NCBI GenBank assembly: GCA_019022495.1
Contig: JAFEKR010000001.1
Coordinates: forward strand, 7,502,001 to 7,566,000
DNA from: Epichloe hybrida
Lineage: Eukaryota; Ascomycota; Sordariomycetes; Hypocreales; Clavicipitaceae
Reading direction: 5' to 3'
Length of the DNA: 64,000 nt
Under the pieces are notes generated by a model that was not told the DNA's origin, did not search any database, and saw only the letters and a list, made by a program, of their open reading frames with translations. Of this stretch, positions 24,335 to 34,954 are shown piece by piece; within the stretch, counting starts at the first letter, position 1, and each line of letters begins with the position of its first letter. A program made the position numbers and the translations under genes.

Positions 24335-24851
24335 CGGATGTCCAAGTCAAAAGTCATGTCCCCTGCACGCTGCTGCCTAGAGTGGCCTAAGGCATTAATG
24401 TAGTAGCCTAAGGCATATAAATAGTCTAGAATAATATAAGGAAAATTAAACAAGATATCTCTGCTATATAAACTACATATAAAAGTAACTTATCCTAGTT
24501 ATTATTAGATTCTTCCTTTATATTACTAGAATCTAAGGTATTAAGGTTATTAGAACTATTAGGACTATTAAGCTTATAAGGGTTAAAAACTTACTTTCTT
24601 TTATTATTATTAACATTATATAATAAGTAAAGATAGAAGTAGCTAGGTAAGGGAAGTAGCTAGATAAGGCAAAAGCTAGTTAACTTTAGCAATAGTTATA
24701 GCACTAGTGGCAAAAGCAAGTAAAAAGAGAGGAACTAGAGAAGAGGTAAGCCTCTTATTTAATTTACCCGGTGAGACTATGACCCCGCTAGCTAATTATA
24801 TCCTTAACTAGGGTCGCGTGCAGGGGACACGACTTTTGACTTGGACATCCG
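24335..24851. mobile_element. 517-bp MITE, internally deleted copy of the element at 1-1722
   Basis: About 36-bp terminal inverted repeats (CGGATGTCCAAGTCAAAAGT.. through TGTCCCCTGCACGC) differ at one base, and TA flanks both ends (24333-24334 and 24852-24853). The left 253 bases match 1-253 of the window; 24613-24720 matches about 1619-1722; the remaining right end has no counterpart in the long copy. It encodes nothing. The TA target site and long TIRs point to a pogo/Fot1-type helper (inference). Confidence 0.92.
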
Positions 24852-25288
24852 TACAATGTACCTGATTATGGAAAAAAGGGTATAGAGGTACCTCTTTCGT
24901 TTTAGGCCTAGCTACTACGGAGTAATCCGTAATACACACGTGGGTAATATCACTTGGGAGTGGGGCCTCACACTATTATAAAAAAATAGCTAGCCTATTA
25001 GGAGCAGAAATGGCTTGGGTAATCAGAGTGTCGCGCCCCTCCACACTGACAACATGGTCTGTACGGCGGGCAAAGAAAAAGGTGTGTGAATAACTTGACA
25101 ATGGTATCAATTCCCTGTCATTGTATTCTCGAAACGGCATCTTCGTTCAGTCATAGAGTCCAGAATTTCAACACGCTAGGTTGGAGGGATGGGGAAGATT
25201 TATAAACTATGGATTCACATCTCACGATCCTATGGCCAAACTTGTCCTGACCCCCCCCCATTATCACGCTTGGTCCTGCAGTACTGGT
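24852..25288. other. Intergenic, no gene seen
   Basis: Region between the MITE and the chitinase 3' end. It contains a TACGGAGTAATCCGTA palindromic motif near 24916-24932 and a poly-C run at 25251-25258. Confidence 0.6.
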
Positions 25289-28200
25289 TCAGGATCCGTT
25301 GGTGCCTTTGACATATGGCTTCCGATAGTCGTATTTTGCAGCGTTCTTGTCTCTCCAGTTGTCCAAAGATAAGAGAGTATAGCCTGGATCACCTGCGGCA
25401 ATTCCTTTCGGCCAGCACTGGTTATCCCAGAGTCCATCATCCTTGACATTCTTGGATTGTCCCCACGATGAGATTGTAAAGTGAGGCCATATATCCAACG
25501 TTATCGCCGCATGGACCTGTTGCACTCCGTTCTTGTTCACCGTCTTTTTCCCTCTAGCGGCATTGACTCTCTTTTCAAATTCAGTGTTGCTGAGAGCATC
25601 GAGGGCCTTGTTAAAGCAAGTGCCTTTCCACATAGAACCCGCGCCCCTGTTCTCAGAGTGAGGCAGCACGCGTACCCTTTGACCTGTTTTATCTACTCCC
25701 GCATTGGTCCTGGCGGGGTCCTTCAGCCCCAGTAGATTTGCTGGAGGATATTCATCCATATCGCATGGCCCTTTCCAGGCCCGGTCCTTTTCGGATTCTT
25801 TTTTCCACCCCTTGCCGCTGTGCTCGCTTAGCCACGTTCCAGTAGCTTTAGCATTGACCCTGAACTTGACTGTTGCTGCCTCCTGGGGACAGGCCAACGT
25901 CTTCCAACGCGAGTTCTCGCGTATGACCGAGCTGTAATGATGGCAAGCTTGGTTCCACTTCGCCTCGCAATGAGCACTAAAGACCTTCTTCGTCGCCGTG
26001 GCTGCATACGTGGCTGACGTGACCACCATTTCCTGCGTCTTTGTGTTGCCCCCCTTATCACAGTTAAGGAGCCGAAGGGTGTGACCACCTCCCAAGCGCT
26101 GTTTCACCCTGCCAGGCGGGATTTGGCATTGCTTCTTCTTTCTGACAACGCCACCTCCATTGCCGCCTTTGCTTCCTTTACCGCTACCTCCTGTAGTCGG
26201 TCGAGGCCTTGAAGGTGATCGGGGATTGCCATCATCACCTTTCTTGCCGCTTCCCTTTTTGACATTCTTTGGAGGCTTAAAGCTGCCAATATTGCCAACA
26301 CTGCTTAATATATCAAAAACTCTCTTAACATCATCCGGTACAAGATCGGTCCCTCCACAGGGACTAAGCCACCATGCGAACGCATCTTCTGGCTTCTCAC
26401 CCTTTGGGTAAATGTACGATGCCATTCGAGCAGCTGTGGTGGCCATGTCTGGACTGCATGTTAGCCGTTCGCTCTTCGTAGAGGAGACCAGGAATTGAAG
26501 AAAAGGCAGTAAGAGACAGATGGCAGATATGGGACAGTGCATCATATACACAGGGAACAAAACGAGTCATACATACCCATACCAGCATCGAGCACTCTTC
26601 CCACGCCCGGAACAAACTGCAGACCAACATCGAGCACTAGCTTGACGGACGACATGAGAATATAGCAACCAACCTAGCTCATATGTCAGCCTGCCAGGGT
26701 CCAAGAATATCTATCATTCTACTGCGTGTTCTTACCTGAGCAATGATAGGCATTGCGTCCATGACAAACTCTGCAAGCTCATTGACCAGCATATTGTCGC
26801 AATTGCATTGTCCAGGTGCTACTTCGTACTGGTACCCTGGAGTTTTTTGCCATGGAATCTCCTTTTGTAGTGGAAACCAGCCAACACAGCCGTAATTACT
26901 AATCCTGTCTTCTTGGGCCGCCTCATCGAGTTTCGGCTGACAATATCTCTTGCACTGAGTCCTGGCCTCATCCATAGCATCGGGATCTTTGTAAATTATA
27001 CAATGGGCTTTGTTTTTCCATCGCGCGTTGTCATAATCGAAGTGATAGTCATCCGGGGGTGGTGACTCCTCTATTGACCAATCTGGGGGCGTCGCCTGGC
27101 ACACATTCTCTGGGCAAAACCCGTGCTTGCATGAGAACTTGCACAGGTGGTTCAACTCCACATTGAAGACATCATTGGCAACTGCGTCGCTGGTAGGATC
27201 TTCTTTTGGCCGCGGCTGTGGCTGACCCCAGATGATGCATTCGCAGAGGCTCGACGGGCAAAAGCCCAACTCGCAGGTAAACTCACACAGGTCTCCCGAG
27301 TCGGCAGTCACATCCTCTCCGCCGACACATACCTCGCCATCTTCGTTCGTCTCCTTATCGTCTTTGATGTCTCTGAAGTCGTCGTTAGTGAACTCTTGCA
27401 GATCAACCGCCCAGTCGATTGTTCCAGCAAAATTCAAGCCTTTCCAGTCTGCTCGCCGAGTGTCCTTTGTCGTGGGAGTCATGTAGCTAACATAATCTCC
27501 CTTGTAGAGCATGACGTCCGTGTTTGAATTGTCATCATGAAGCATCTGGGCTCCATCCCCACGAATTATTATCTCGTTGATTTCAGCGTTGGCAAGGTAA
27601 CCACCCGTCTTGGTGCATCTTCCAGGCGTGGCATCAGATTGTGTTCTGGAGCCAGTGAAATCGCAATCGGGCCCCCAACAGCCATCTTGCGCCATATGAA
27701 ATGACCGGCCATATGATGATTCTCCAACAAAAATTTTGTTGTTCGGTACCCCAGCCTTGGTGACTGTTCGCGTCAATGAAAATTAGCATTTTACACCAGC
27801 CTTGGCGTTGATGAATGAACCTACTCATGGAGAGAGCGTTTCGAGTTTCAGTCAAGTTCACTAAAACCACGTTATTTAAGAGCACTTTCAAGAGATATTG
27901 AAGCATAACAAGGCTTTTCGCTTACCGTGACTCCGTATGCACTTTCCAGAAGGACACATATCAAAAGCGTTGGCGTTGCCATAGTCCCATTGACCATGCA
28001 AGTCATATGTCATATAGACAATATAGTCAATAACAGCTGCTATACGATCAATAGGAAATGCCTTCAGGTACCAATACGAAGCCGGTGCTGCAATAGAAAC
28101 TGATTTATCTTTTCCTAGCTTCTCTTTCAGAACAGTGAGAAACTTGAGGTACGCGATGCCGTCACTTTTTTGGCCGATAGGTGAGCCGCCCACAAGAATA

Positions 28201-30266
28201 TCGGGTGCCTGGTTGGTGAATTTAGCAATGCGAGCTTAGATAAGTAAATGATGACTCTGGTTATCAACTTACACCAGGATATTCCCAATCGATGTCGATT
28301 CCATCAAGGCCCTCATCTTGAACAAATTGGGCAAGGTTGGACGCAAAGGTTTCACGGCTGTGAATAATAGCCGAGCGAATGATGTTATAAGTTGCTGGTT
28401 CGGTCGAGTATGCCCAGCCTCCAAAGGATAATATTTTCTTTACATCAAGCTTCTTAAAGTCCTCCCATTGCTTGTGCGAGTCGTTGACTAAAGGCTTCCA
28501 TGTGTTTGGCTCAATATCCGCAAAACCCCAATGGATATGTGTGTAGGTCCCATCTGTATTCGAATTCTTGGCTTTTAGCCACAGACAATCGCGACTAAGC
28601 CCGAATGATTCGTAGTAGCCGATCCTTTGAAACTCCTTGGGAGGGCCTGAATTTTGCTTGATTTCATTCCCACAGTTAGATACACAGGTGTTCTGGAACC
28701 CCTTCTCCTTAGTACCAGGCCCACCACCCTCAGGGGCGTGTTTATCGCAATGTGCTGGGAAAACACCGCAGAAACCCCAGTTGCTGCAACATGCTTTCAG
28801 CGGGCAAGGGTTTAAGTCGGCTAAAGAGGTCCCCTTTGCTGGCTTCTTGGTTCCAGGCACAAGGGGACCACAAGCAGTTCCCTCTTGAGGAGGAGGCATT
28901 GGAGCTGAGCCTTCGCTTAAACACATATTGTAGCCAACCAACATATCACGGCACTCTGTCCATGCCCATGTCTTACCCTTGTTCCACTTCTCAATGTCTT
29001 CAACAGTAATGCCATGACGCTTAGCCAGTGAACTGCATGAGTCTCCGTTCTCAATCAGATGTGTTGCACAAGTACCATCAGCTTCAGGCTTTGGCGAGTC
29101 AGGCTTGGGAGCTGTATACCGGTCCCCGGTGGAACAGCAAGCGAAGTTCCCAGGCATTAAGGTCGAGCAGTAGTCCGATCCAGGATTATACTTCGTGAAA
29201 TCCGCTCCAGAGATCCCGCAGCGCTCTGCTAACGCGGCACAGCTATCGCCGGGCTGTACTTCTACATGTCGACAAGCATCCCGAGCATTTAATGTGTTCT
29301 TTTTGAAAAGTCGATTCGTCAAACTTGGGCAGTTCTTGTAGAGTTATTCCCAGCTGATGTAATGTTTGACGCCGCGATTTCCATAATTCTCGCATCAGCC
29401 AAGCCTCCGACTGTGCTCAGGTCCATGTCTGCTTTGATCGCACATCTGCCCTTACTCCACTCTAGGGCTGTTCTCTGTACTGCAGCAAGGTTCCGGGACG
29501 TGTCTACCGTTATACCAACGATACGGTCAGATCCACGCTTCAGGCTGCAAAGTTCCGTGACCGTTCGGTTAGGGATCAAGTTCTGCAATTGGAACGTTGA
29601 AGAGAGTGACTTTAAAGCTGAAGTTGCAGTGGCTTTTCCAAGGTTCGCTCCAATGTAGACAGCGGCAACGGCCTCCTTGTGATAGGCGAAGACAAATTTC
29701 TCGTTGCAGTTGTCTTTTGACTTAAAGAATTCACCCATACCAAGAACAAGTGCACTGACATTTTTTCCATTCCCTTGGTGACTGCTTCTGCTAGCTGCTA
29801 GCTGGAGCTTATCCTGAATCTCGGTGCCAGCTGCAGCACATGCAGGGGCCAGTTTGAGCGATCCGCCTTGATACAAATCTTTTGTTTTCTTTGGGTTTTC
29901 TACTTTTGATGCCTTCATGCGTAGTGTTCCATCTCTGCCAGACCCGTTGATGGTGCAGCTGCGTATGTATATAGTCGATTCGGGATCATCCAGGGGCTGT
30001 GTGATGGAGAATTGGAGAAGCATCGGTTCGGAGCATCGTCTTAGACGTGCGACAGACAGATATGGAGTCCAACTGTGGACGTTGGCGTAGTCGCGGCATG
30101 GTAACGGGCAGTCATACTGCTCAGGATCATAAGTATTGATGTCGCTGATTGGCGAAGGATCGTCATCTATCGCGGGCTCAGACGCATGACTGCCGTCAAG
30201 GTTGATGGCTGCTTGAGTATGAGAGAGGCAGCCCGCCCACGCAAATAATAACACAAGATACCTCAT
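25289..30266 (-). CDS. Subgroup-C GH18 chitinase with LysM and hevein-type chitin-binding domains (apparent 1-base frameshift)
   Basis: Secreted multidomain chitinase. Start ATG 30266 with signal peptide MRYLVLLFAWAGCLSHTQA. Exons: 30266-28273 (one frame break near 29330-29345), 28208-27926, 27860-27825, 27763-26736, 26673-26573, 26453-25289; intron phases agree. Domain order: novel-looking N-terminal module; two LysM units (around VEVQPGDSCAALAERCGIS and LIENGDSCSSLAKRHGIT); a Cys-rich hevein-type module (CPLKACCSNWGFCG); GH18 catalytic domain with the DGIDIDWEYPG active site (D-x-D-x-E complete), SFGGW and YMTYDLHGQWDYGN; Cys-rich post-catalytic region; C-terminal domain ending YVKGTNGS. 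With one base restored the protein is 1,535 aa, typical of this class. These enzymes act on fungal or arthropod chitin, and their genes commonly neighbour LysM effector genes, as here. Confidence 0.9.
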
Positions 30267-30370
30267 TCCTGGCTTAGTTTTCAGCCAATTTGAAGCGATA
30301 GAATACACCAGGAATTACTGGTTGATGGGCTCCAACAACGGTTCAAAGAAAAGGTCTTCTGATCTTGAGA

Positions 30371-30487
30371 GTTTTCTCACCGTCGAAATATTCTGATTTA
30401 TGCAGAGGGTCTAGTTTGTTGGTTTCCATGGGTGCACGTTTTCCCACCGTCAAAATGGTCTGATTTATTCAGAGAGTCTAGTTTGTT
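30371..30487. repeat. 50-bp imperfect direct repeat in chitinase promoter
   Basis: Copy 1 at 30371-30420 and copy 2 at 30438-30487 agree at 44 of 50 positions (both end GTCTAGTTTGTT), 67 bp apart start to start. They lie 105-220 bp upstream of the chitinase ATG. Confidence 0.85.
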
Positions 30488-30826
30488 ACCCACGCCCTCG
30501 TTGTTTTCATGACTCAGGGTGTGATCCACGATAACTCGGCTAAGTTGGCAGAGTGCATAATGATGCACAAAGGACATGCTAACGATTTTAGCAGAAAGTT
30601 TACATAGAAAGTTATAGAATAAAGTCCACTTTACATTTCCCCCTATTTATAATATATCGCACTAGTAGGGGCGCGTAAATGCCTGCAATAAAATTAGATG
30701 CCAAGAATAAAGAGAATTCTGCCATTTTTTGGCTCCTATTTTTGCAGGGAGTAAATTGCTTTGTATATAAACTTTGAAGGAAGCATTACGATAAAGTTAG
30801 CAGAGCACCATGATGACCTTTCTTGG

Positions 30827-30993
30827 GGATTAAAACCTCTTATTTATTAAGCACCTTGCCGTTGAAGAAGATGACGATAGTGATAATCTTCGCGTTGTAG
30901 TATCAATTCTCGCGTGCTGCAAGATCGTAGCAAGAATGCCCTATCTAGGGATTGTTACCTCTTATTTGAGCACCTTGCCGTTAAAGAAGATGA
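30827..30993. repeat. 45-48-bp imperfect direct repeat between chitinase and LysM gene
   Basis: GGATT..ACCTCTTATTT..GCACCTTGCCGTT.AAGAAGATGA occurs at 30827-30874 and again at 30949-30993. Confidence 0.85.
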
Positions 30994-31417
30994 TTTTGCT
31001 TGTAAATGAATTATTTATTTGATGAAAGATTCGTTAGGAGGGCTTCAGATACAAAGGCGGTGGAAAAAAAGCCACAAGATGTATGTACGGATTAAGAGTA
31101 GTTAATTCTCATCTAATTTGATATACAGACCCTGGTTGACCCCACATGATGGACGGTGTCTAAGGAGGTTTAAGGGAAAATGCACGCACCAATCAGTGGC
31201 CTGTCCAGTCGGCTGCGCCTCTTTTTTCGTGCAACATGAAGCAGGAAGACCTCGGGCTTGGCACTAGCGAAAACCAACATTAAAAGAAGAAATTCTATCT
31301 GCTGTTATGTCAGTAAATAAATACCGAGGTTTCCCGCGTCAAGCTGAGGTCGTGATCAGAGATGCTGCAACCCTGACGTAAATTCTTTCACCATCGTCAC
31401 TTCCACAGCTTTCCAGG

Positions 31418-32089
31418 ATGAAGTTGATCACTCTGAGCTTTATGACACAGGCTGTTGCAGTCTTGGGTTCTATATACGATACGATCTTGCCTACAATCAG
31501 CCCGACCATCACCAAAGATCCATGGCCATGCACAACCGAAGTGCTTGAGAAGTACTTTGACCCGCCAAAGCCAACTGGTGAGCTTTTAACAACTCTGCTT
31601 GATTATGGCAAGGAACTCCTTAAAGGCTGTACACCTGTTGGTACCAATGCTCAGGGCGTTCCGACGTGCACGTTTCCGGCCCCATCACAATGGTGTGCTA
31701 TCACTATTCCAACCACACTTTCGTCAACCTACTCGGCGTATGGAAGTACCGCGTCGTCATGGTGGTCGCGCTATCGCTCGGAGGCAGTTGACTTCGCTAC
31801 CTATTGCCCGGGAAGGTGGTATAAGGCTATGAATGCAATGCCGGGTGGTGGCGCTTGGCTCAATGATACTATTGCGTTTGCTGGATGCTATGAGGCGGAC
31901 CACGCTGTCACGGCCACCACCACCACCACCGCCAATCTCAGTACTCCTACCCCAACGGCTGTATCTTCCTCCGCTGCTGCTTCCAGCACATCATCTTCGT
32001 CAGCAACATCGACCCAGCTTCCTAATGGTAAGGCTGCCATCATCACAGGACTACTCCTGGGCATCCTGAGTAATCAAATCTGTGTATAG
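31418..32089 (+). CDS. Secreted Ser/Thr-rich protein with GPI-like tail; also exon 1 of the LysM locus
   Basis: Uninterrupted 223-aa frame. N-terminal signal peptide (MKLITLSFMTQAVAVLGS), a folded-looking part with six cysteines (CTTEV, KGCTPV, PTCTF, WCAIT, TYCPG, GCYEA), a Thr/Ser-rich stem, then a hydrophobic C-terminus (AAIITGLLLGILSNQICV) preceded by PNGK, resembling a GPI-anchor signal. The last 62 nt (32028-32089), however, form a good intron (GTAAGG..TATAG). Removing it joins exon 1 in phase to GIPTPEPTQP, the same linker that introduces the LysM repeats downstream (GIPTPTPTQP). It may therefore be a stand-alone surface protein, the first exon of a LysM effector, or both by alternative splicing. 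Family of the N-terminal module not recognised. Confidence 0.7.
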   Translation: MKLITLSFMTQAVAVLGSIYDTILPTISPTITKDPWPCTTEVLEKYFDPPKPTGELLTTLLDYGKELLKGCTPVGTNAQGVPTCTFPAPSQWCAITIPTTLSSTYSAYGSTASSWWSRYRSEAVDFATYCPGRWYKAMNAMPGGGAWLNDTIAFAGCYEADHAVTATTTTTANLSTPTPTAVSSSAAASSTSSSSATSTQLPNGKAAIITGLLLGILSNQICV

Positions 32090-33986
32090 GCATCCCTACG
32101 CCGGAGCCAACCCAGCCCAACATTCAGCGTTGGTGACGGTGTTTATCGTAGAGGACAAGTCGGTGTTCGAGTATTTTGAACGGCTGCAACCTATGACAAC
32201 ATCAGGCTAGCTCGAACTTGAGTTCACCAATAGTCTTCATACGGCAAGACTTTTGCTTCTACTTGAGCCGGAATTAAAATGGCGGACGAGAGGTGGAATT
32301 TAATATCTAATTATTTTACATCTCCTTGCTAAGATCTCGTACTTTGAGAAGAAAAAAACCTCTCTTGCAGAATAACGCAGCCCTTTTGTTGACATGCGTA
32401 GACCATGTTATTATGTCAGGCAATTTTCTAAAGTAATCTGAACTACGAGAACAGCAAGTTGTTGAGGTTATTAGCCTCTCATCCGGCCTCACAATGCAAC
32501 CTCACAATGCAGCCTCACATCGCAGCCTCACATCGCAGCCTCACATCGCAGCCTCACAATGCAGCCTCACATCGCAGCCTCACATCGCAGCCTCACAATG
32601 CAGCCTCACATCGCAGCCTCACAATGCAGCCTCACATCGCAGCCTCACAATGCAGCCTCACATGGGAGCCTCAAATCTAAGGCATCACCCTCGTCATCCC
32701 CTCCTCATTTGTTAACACAGAAGGACAAGTGGGTCACTCTGACACCACCCTTATCCCCTCACTATTTCTATGTAATCTCCGTAACCGAAAGGCTAATCAC
32801 CCTTGCAGTGGCATTCCCACACCCACGCCAACCCAGCCTGGAATGGTTGATAACTGTGACAAATTTCACAAGGTCCAGTCTGGAGACACTTGTGATAAGA
32901 TCGCAAATTCTCAGGGCATAACGGTCTCCGAGTTCACCACATGGAACGCGGATATTGGCGGGCAAGCTTGCACCGGACTTTGGCGAGACACGTACGTCTG
33001 TGTGTCTGTAATTGGCCATGAGCCAAAGCCCACTCCTTCGAAGCCGGATAACGGGATTGCGATTGCCACACCAAGTCCTTTCCAACCTGGTATGGTAGAT
33101 AACTGTAATAAGTTTTACAAAGTTACACGCGGGGACAGTTGCGCTAGCATTTCCAGTAAGCATGATATCCAAATTAAAGATTTTACAACTTGGAACCCAG
33201 ATATTGGCGGAGAAGCCTGCACGGGACTGTGGTTAGACACCTATGTCTGCGTTTCTGTGATCGACTACAAACCTACGCCCCTCACTCAACCCGGTATTGA
33301 AAAGTCATGCAACAAACTTCATAAGGCCGTGGCCGGCGACACTTGTCAGAAGATTGTTGATCGTTATGGAGACCTTGCCCTGGCCGAATTGTAAGTTCAC
33401 TCCGTTGAAGACCCGCCGCAACTGCGTGACGCGATTGTTATCGAATAAGCATTCTAATTTCCAGGGATAGCTTGCTGTTGGTAACGGTAAGTGAAATCTT
33501 TTTGTCGCTCTCGGCTGTCCATGTCCTCCTCGAAACATGCGTTCTGACCTTTTCTTCTCGGCTCGTCAAATAGACTGCTCTGGGCTTTGGGCTAGCTATC
33601 ACTACTGTGTTAGCATTCCTTCGGCATTGGCGGTGAAGGGTCTCTATCACGCAGATTGCACAGGGAAATTACATCGACAAGCACGGCTCTCTAGTGGCAG
33701 CGGCGGGATGTGTTTCAACACAGACTGCCAAGTTGCATCGCTTGATGTAGCTGCCGCCGGTGATTGTCCTTCAGGACAGGTGCAAATCAGTTACTGGGAG
33801 CAACCCGGCTGCCAGGGACAATGGTACGGGTATGGTTATACAAGCAGAGGTACCTGCCATAAGTTATGGACAGAGGGCTGGAAGTTCAAATCAGTTCACT
33901 TGAGGTGCGCCAGTGAACGTGATGATTGTGTTTCTCAGAAAACATGCTCCTATGCCCCAGAGCCGGCTCGCGGAGCTTGCATGTAG
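32090..33986 (+). pseudogene. LysM effector exons: two intact LysM, third broken by about 7-bp deletion
   Basis: Probable exons 32090-32132 (uncertain), 32809-33390, 33465-33486 and 33574-33986. LysM 1 (VDNCDKFHKVQSGDTCDKIA, EFTTWNADIGGQACTGLW) and LysM 2 (KFYKVTRGDSCASISSKH, TTWNPDIGGEACTGLW) are complete and bind chitin oligomers by family analogy. LysM 3 starts KSCNKLHKAVAGDTCQKIVD and resumes as AVGN|DCSGLWASYHYCVSI, but mini-exon 33465-33486 is 22 nt where 29 is expected. The W-N-P core is missing and the frame breaks. A C-terminal Cys-containing domain (33640-33986, ending APEPARGACM) follows in the original frame. No ATG or signal peptide precedes these exons except the one at 31418. 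Either a pseudogene or a truncated two-LysM product. Confidence 0.65.
32487..32668 (+). repeat. 13-bp minisatellite, 14 units
   Basis: Fourteen consecutive 13-base units, CCTCACATCGCAG or CCTCACAATGCAG with minor variants at both ends. It lies inside the putative 676-nt intron (32133-32808) of the LysM locus. Each unit ends in CAG, so it offers repeated splice-acceptor-like triplets. Confidence 0.92.
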
Positions 33987-34777
33987 TGGTCATTGCATTA
34001 CAAAGGCTAGGGTTCCGTTCAAGCTCTGCATGGCAGGCAAAAAAAAAAGCATTAGGTGTCTGGCGGGATTTTCATATGGCGTTGGTGTGCGCGGAGAATC
34101 TTCAGCCCCCAGCCTTCCCGGACGTTAATCGCTTCCCAAGGTGCTGTTGCAGATGGCGCGGTTCCCAGGCTATCTCAAACCCCATAAACTTGACACTGTA
34201 GACGTTTTTAATGAATTAGTTCGAGCACTGTGATGGCAGAGGCGGCTTAATGAGCACACTTTCGGTTAGACTATAGGCTTCTGACTACTTATTCGGCTGG
34301 TTCTTGGACCGAAAAGGAGTAGTTTCGGATGCTCTACGAGATACGTAATCGTACAGTTGTTTTCACCGAAAATACGCAAACCCGATCGGTATTACACCGG
34401 AAGAGTTCAGACTTGTTCAAACGTAAGAAGCCGGGTTGGTCATAACAAGCACGCAGTATTACTGCTCTCGCAGGCCCCGATTAACGTCTCCCGCCCTTCC
34501 TTACCTGGACCAGTTATTGAGTGTCCGTTGGCTGAGCCCGATGGTGGCTCGGCTTGCGCTCTCGCCAGTGAGCGAGGTTATCTGCGTCGAGCTCTTATTA
34601 TCTCTTTCATTTCTTCCTCACCTTTGAATACTCGTAGTAGTCGCCTAGCTAGTTGTCAATGTTGCACTCGCTTGGACCGTTATTATTATTAGACATTTTT
34701 TTCTGTGCCCCTTGTTATCTCATACTGTTCTATCCCCGGAGAAGAAAGGAGGTGCGGTGCGTCTGGAGAAGAAAGCT
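33987..34777. other. Intergenic, no gene seen
   Basis: Between the LysM locus and the MARVEL-like fragment. A-runs near 34040 and short frames only. Confidence 0.55.
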
Positions 34778-34954
34778 CACAGTGGCGACGGCGAGACCAA
34801 ACTCATCGAGGTACAAGTCGTGCATCAAGCGGCCTGCGAGGCCCAGAACCACAAGCGAGAGGAAGAATTGGAATCCTCGAATAACGGTGATCCAGATGGG
34901 CGTTTCGAGGACATGGCTCGACGTCGAGTGCTTCTCCGTGGCAGCAGTCTCCAT
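34778..34954 (-). pseudogene. MARVEL-like membrane protein fragment
   Basis: From ATG 34954 the frame reads METAATEKH.., then TPIWITVIRGFQFFLSLVVL and GLAGRLMHDLYLDEFGLAVA: a short tail, an I-R-G-x-Q type first transmembrane helix and the loop typical of fungal MARVEL-domain proteins. A good donor (GTGAGC) follows ATV near 34780, but no downstream exon with further membrane helices is readable before stops accumulate. It is probably a truncated relic. A short real gene with divergent exons cannot be excluded. Confidence 0.4.

Larger units (their letters stand above)
30267..31417. promoter_or_regulatory. Divergent promoter of chitinase and LysM effector locus
   Basis: 1.15 kb between two head-to-head secreted-protein genes. 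It is AT-richer than its surroundings and carries two pairs of imperfect direct repeats (30371-30420/30438-30487 and 30827-30874/30949-30993). No ORF is supported. Shared regulation of the two genes is inference. Confidence 0.6.

Noticed and set aside
32459..32921. Repeat proteins rich in SHRSLTSQPH / NAASHRSLT
   Set aside because: Direct translation of the 13-bp minisatellite in several frames; no signal peptide or ordered part.
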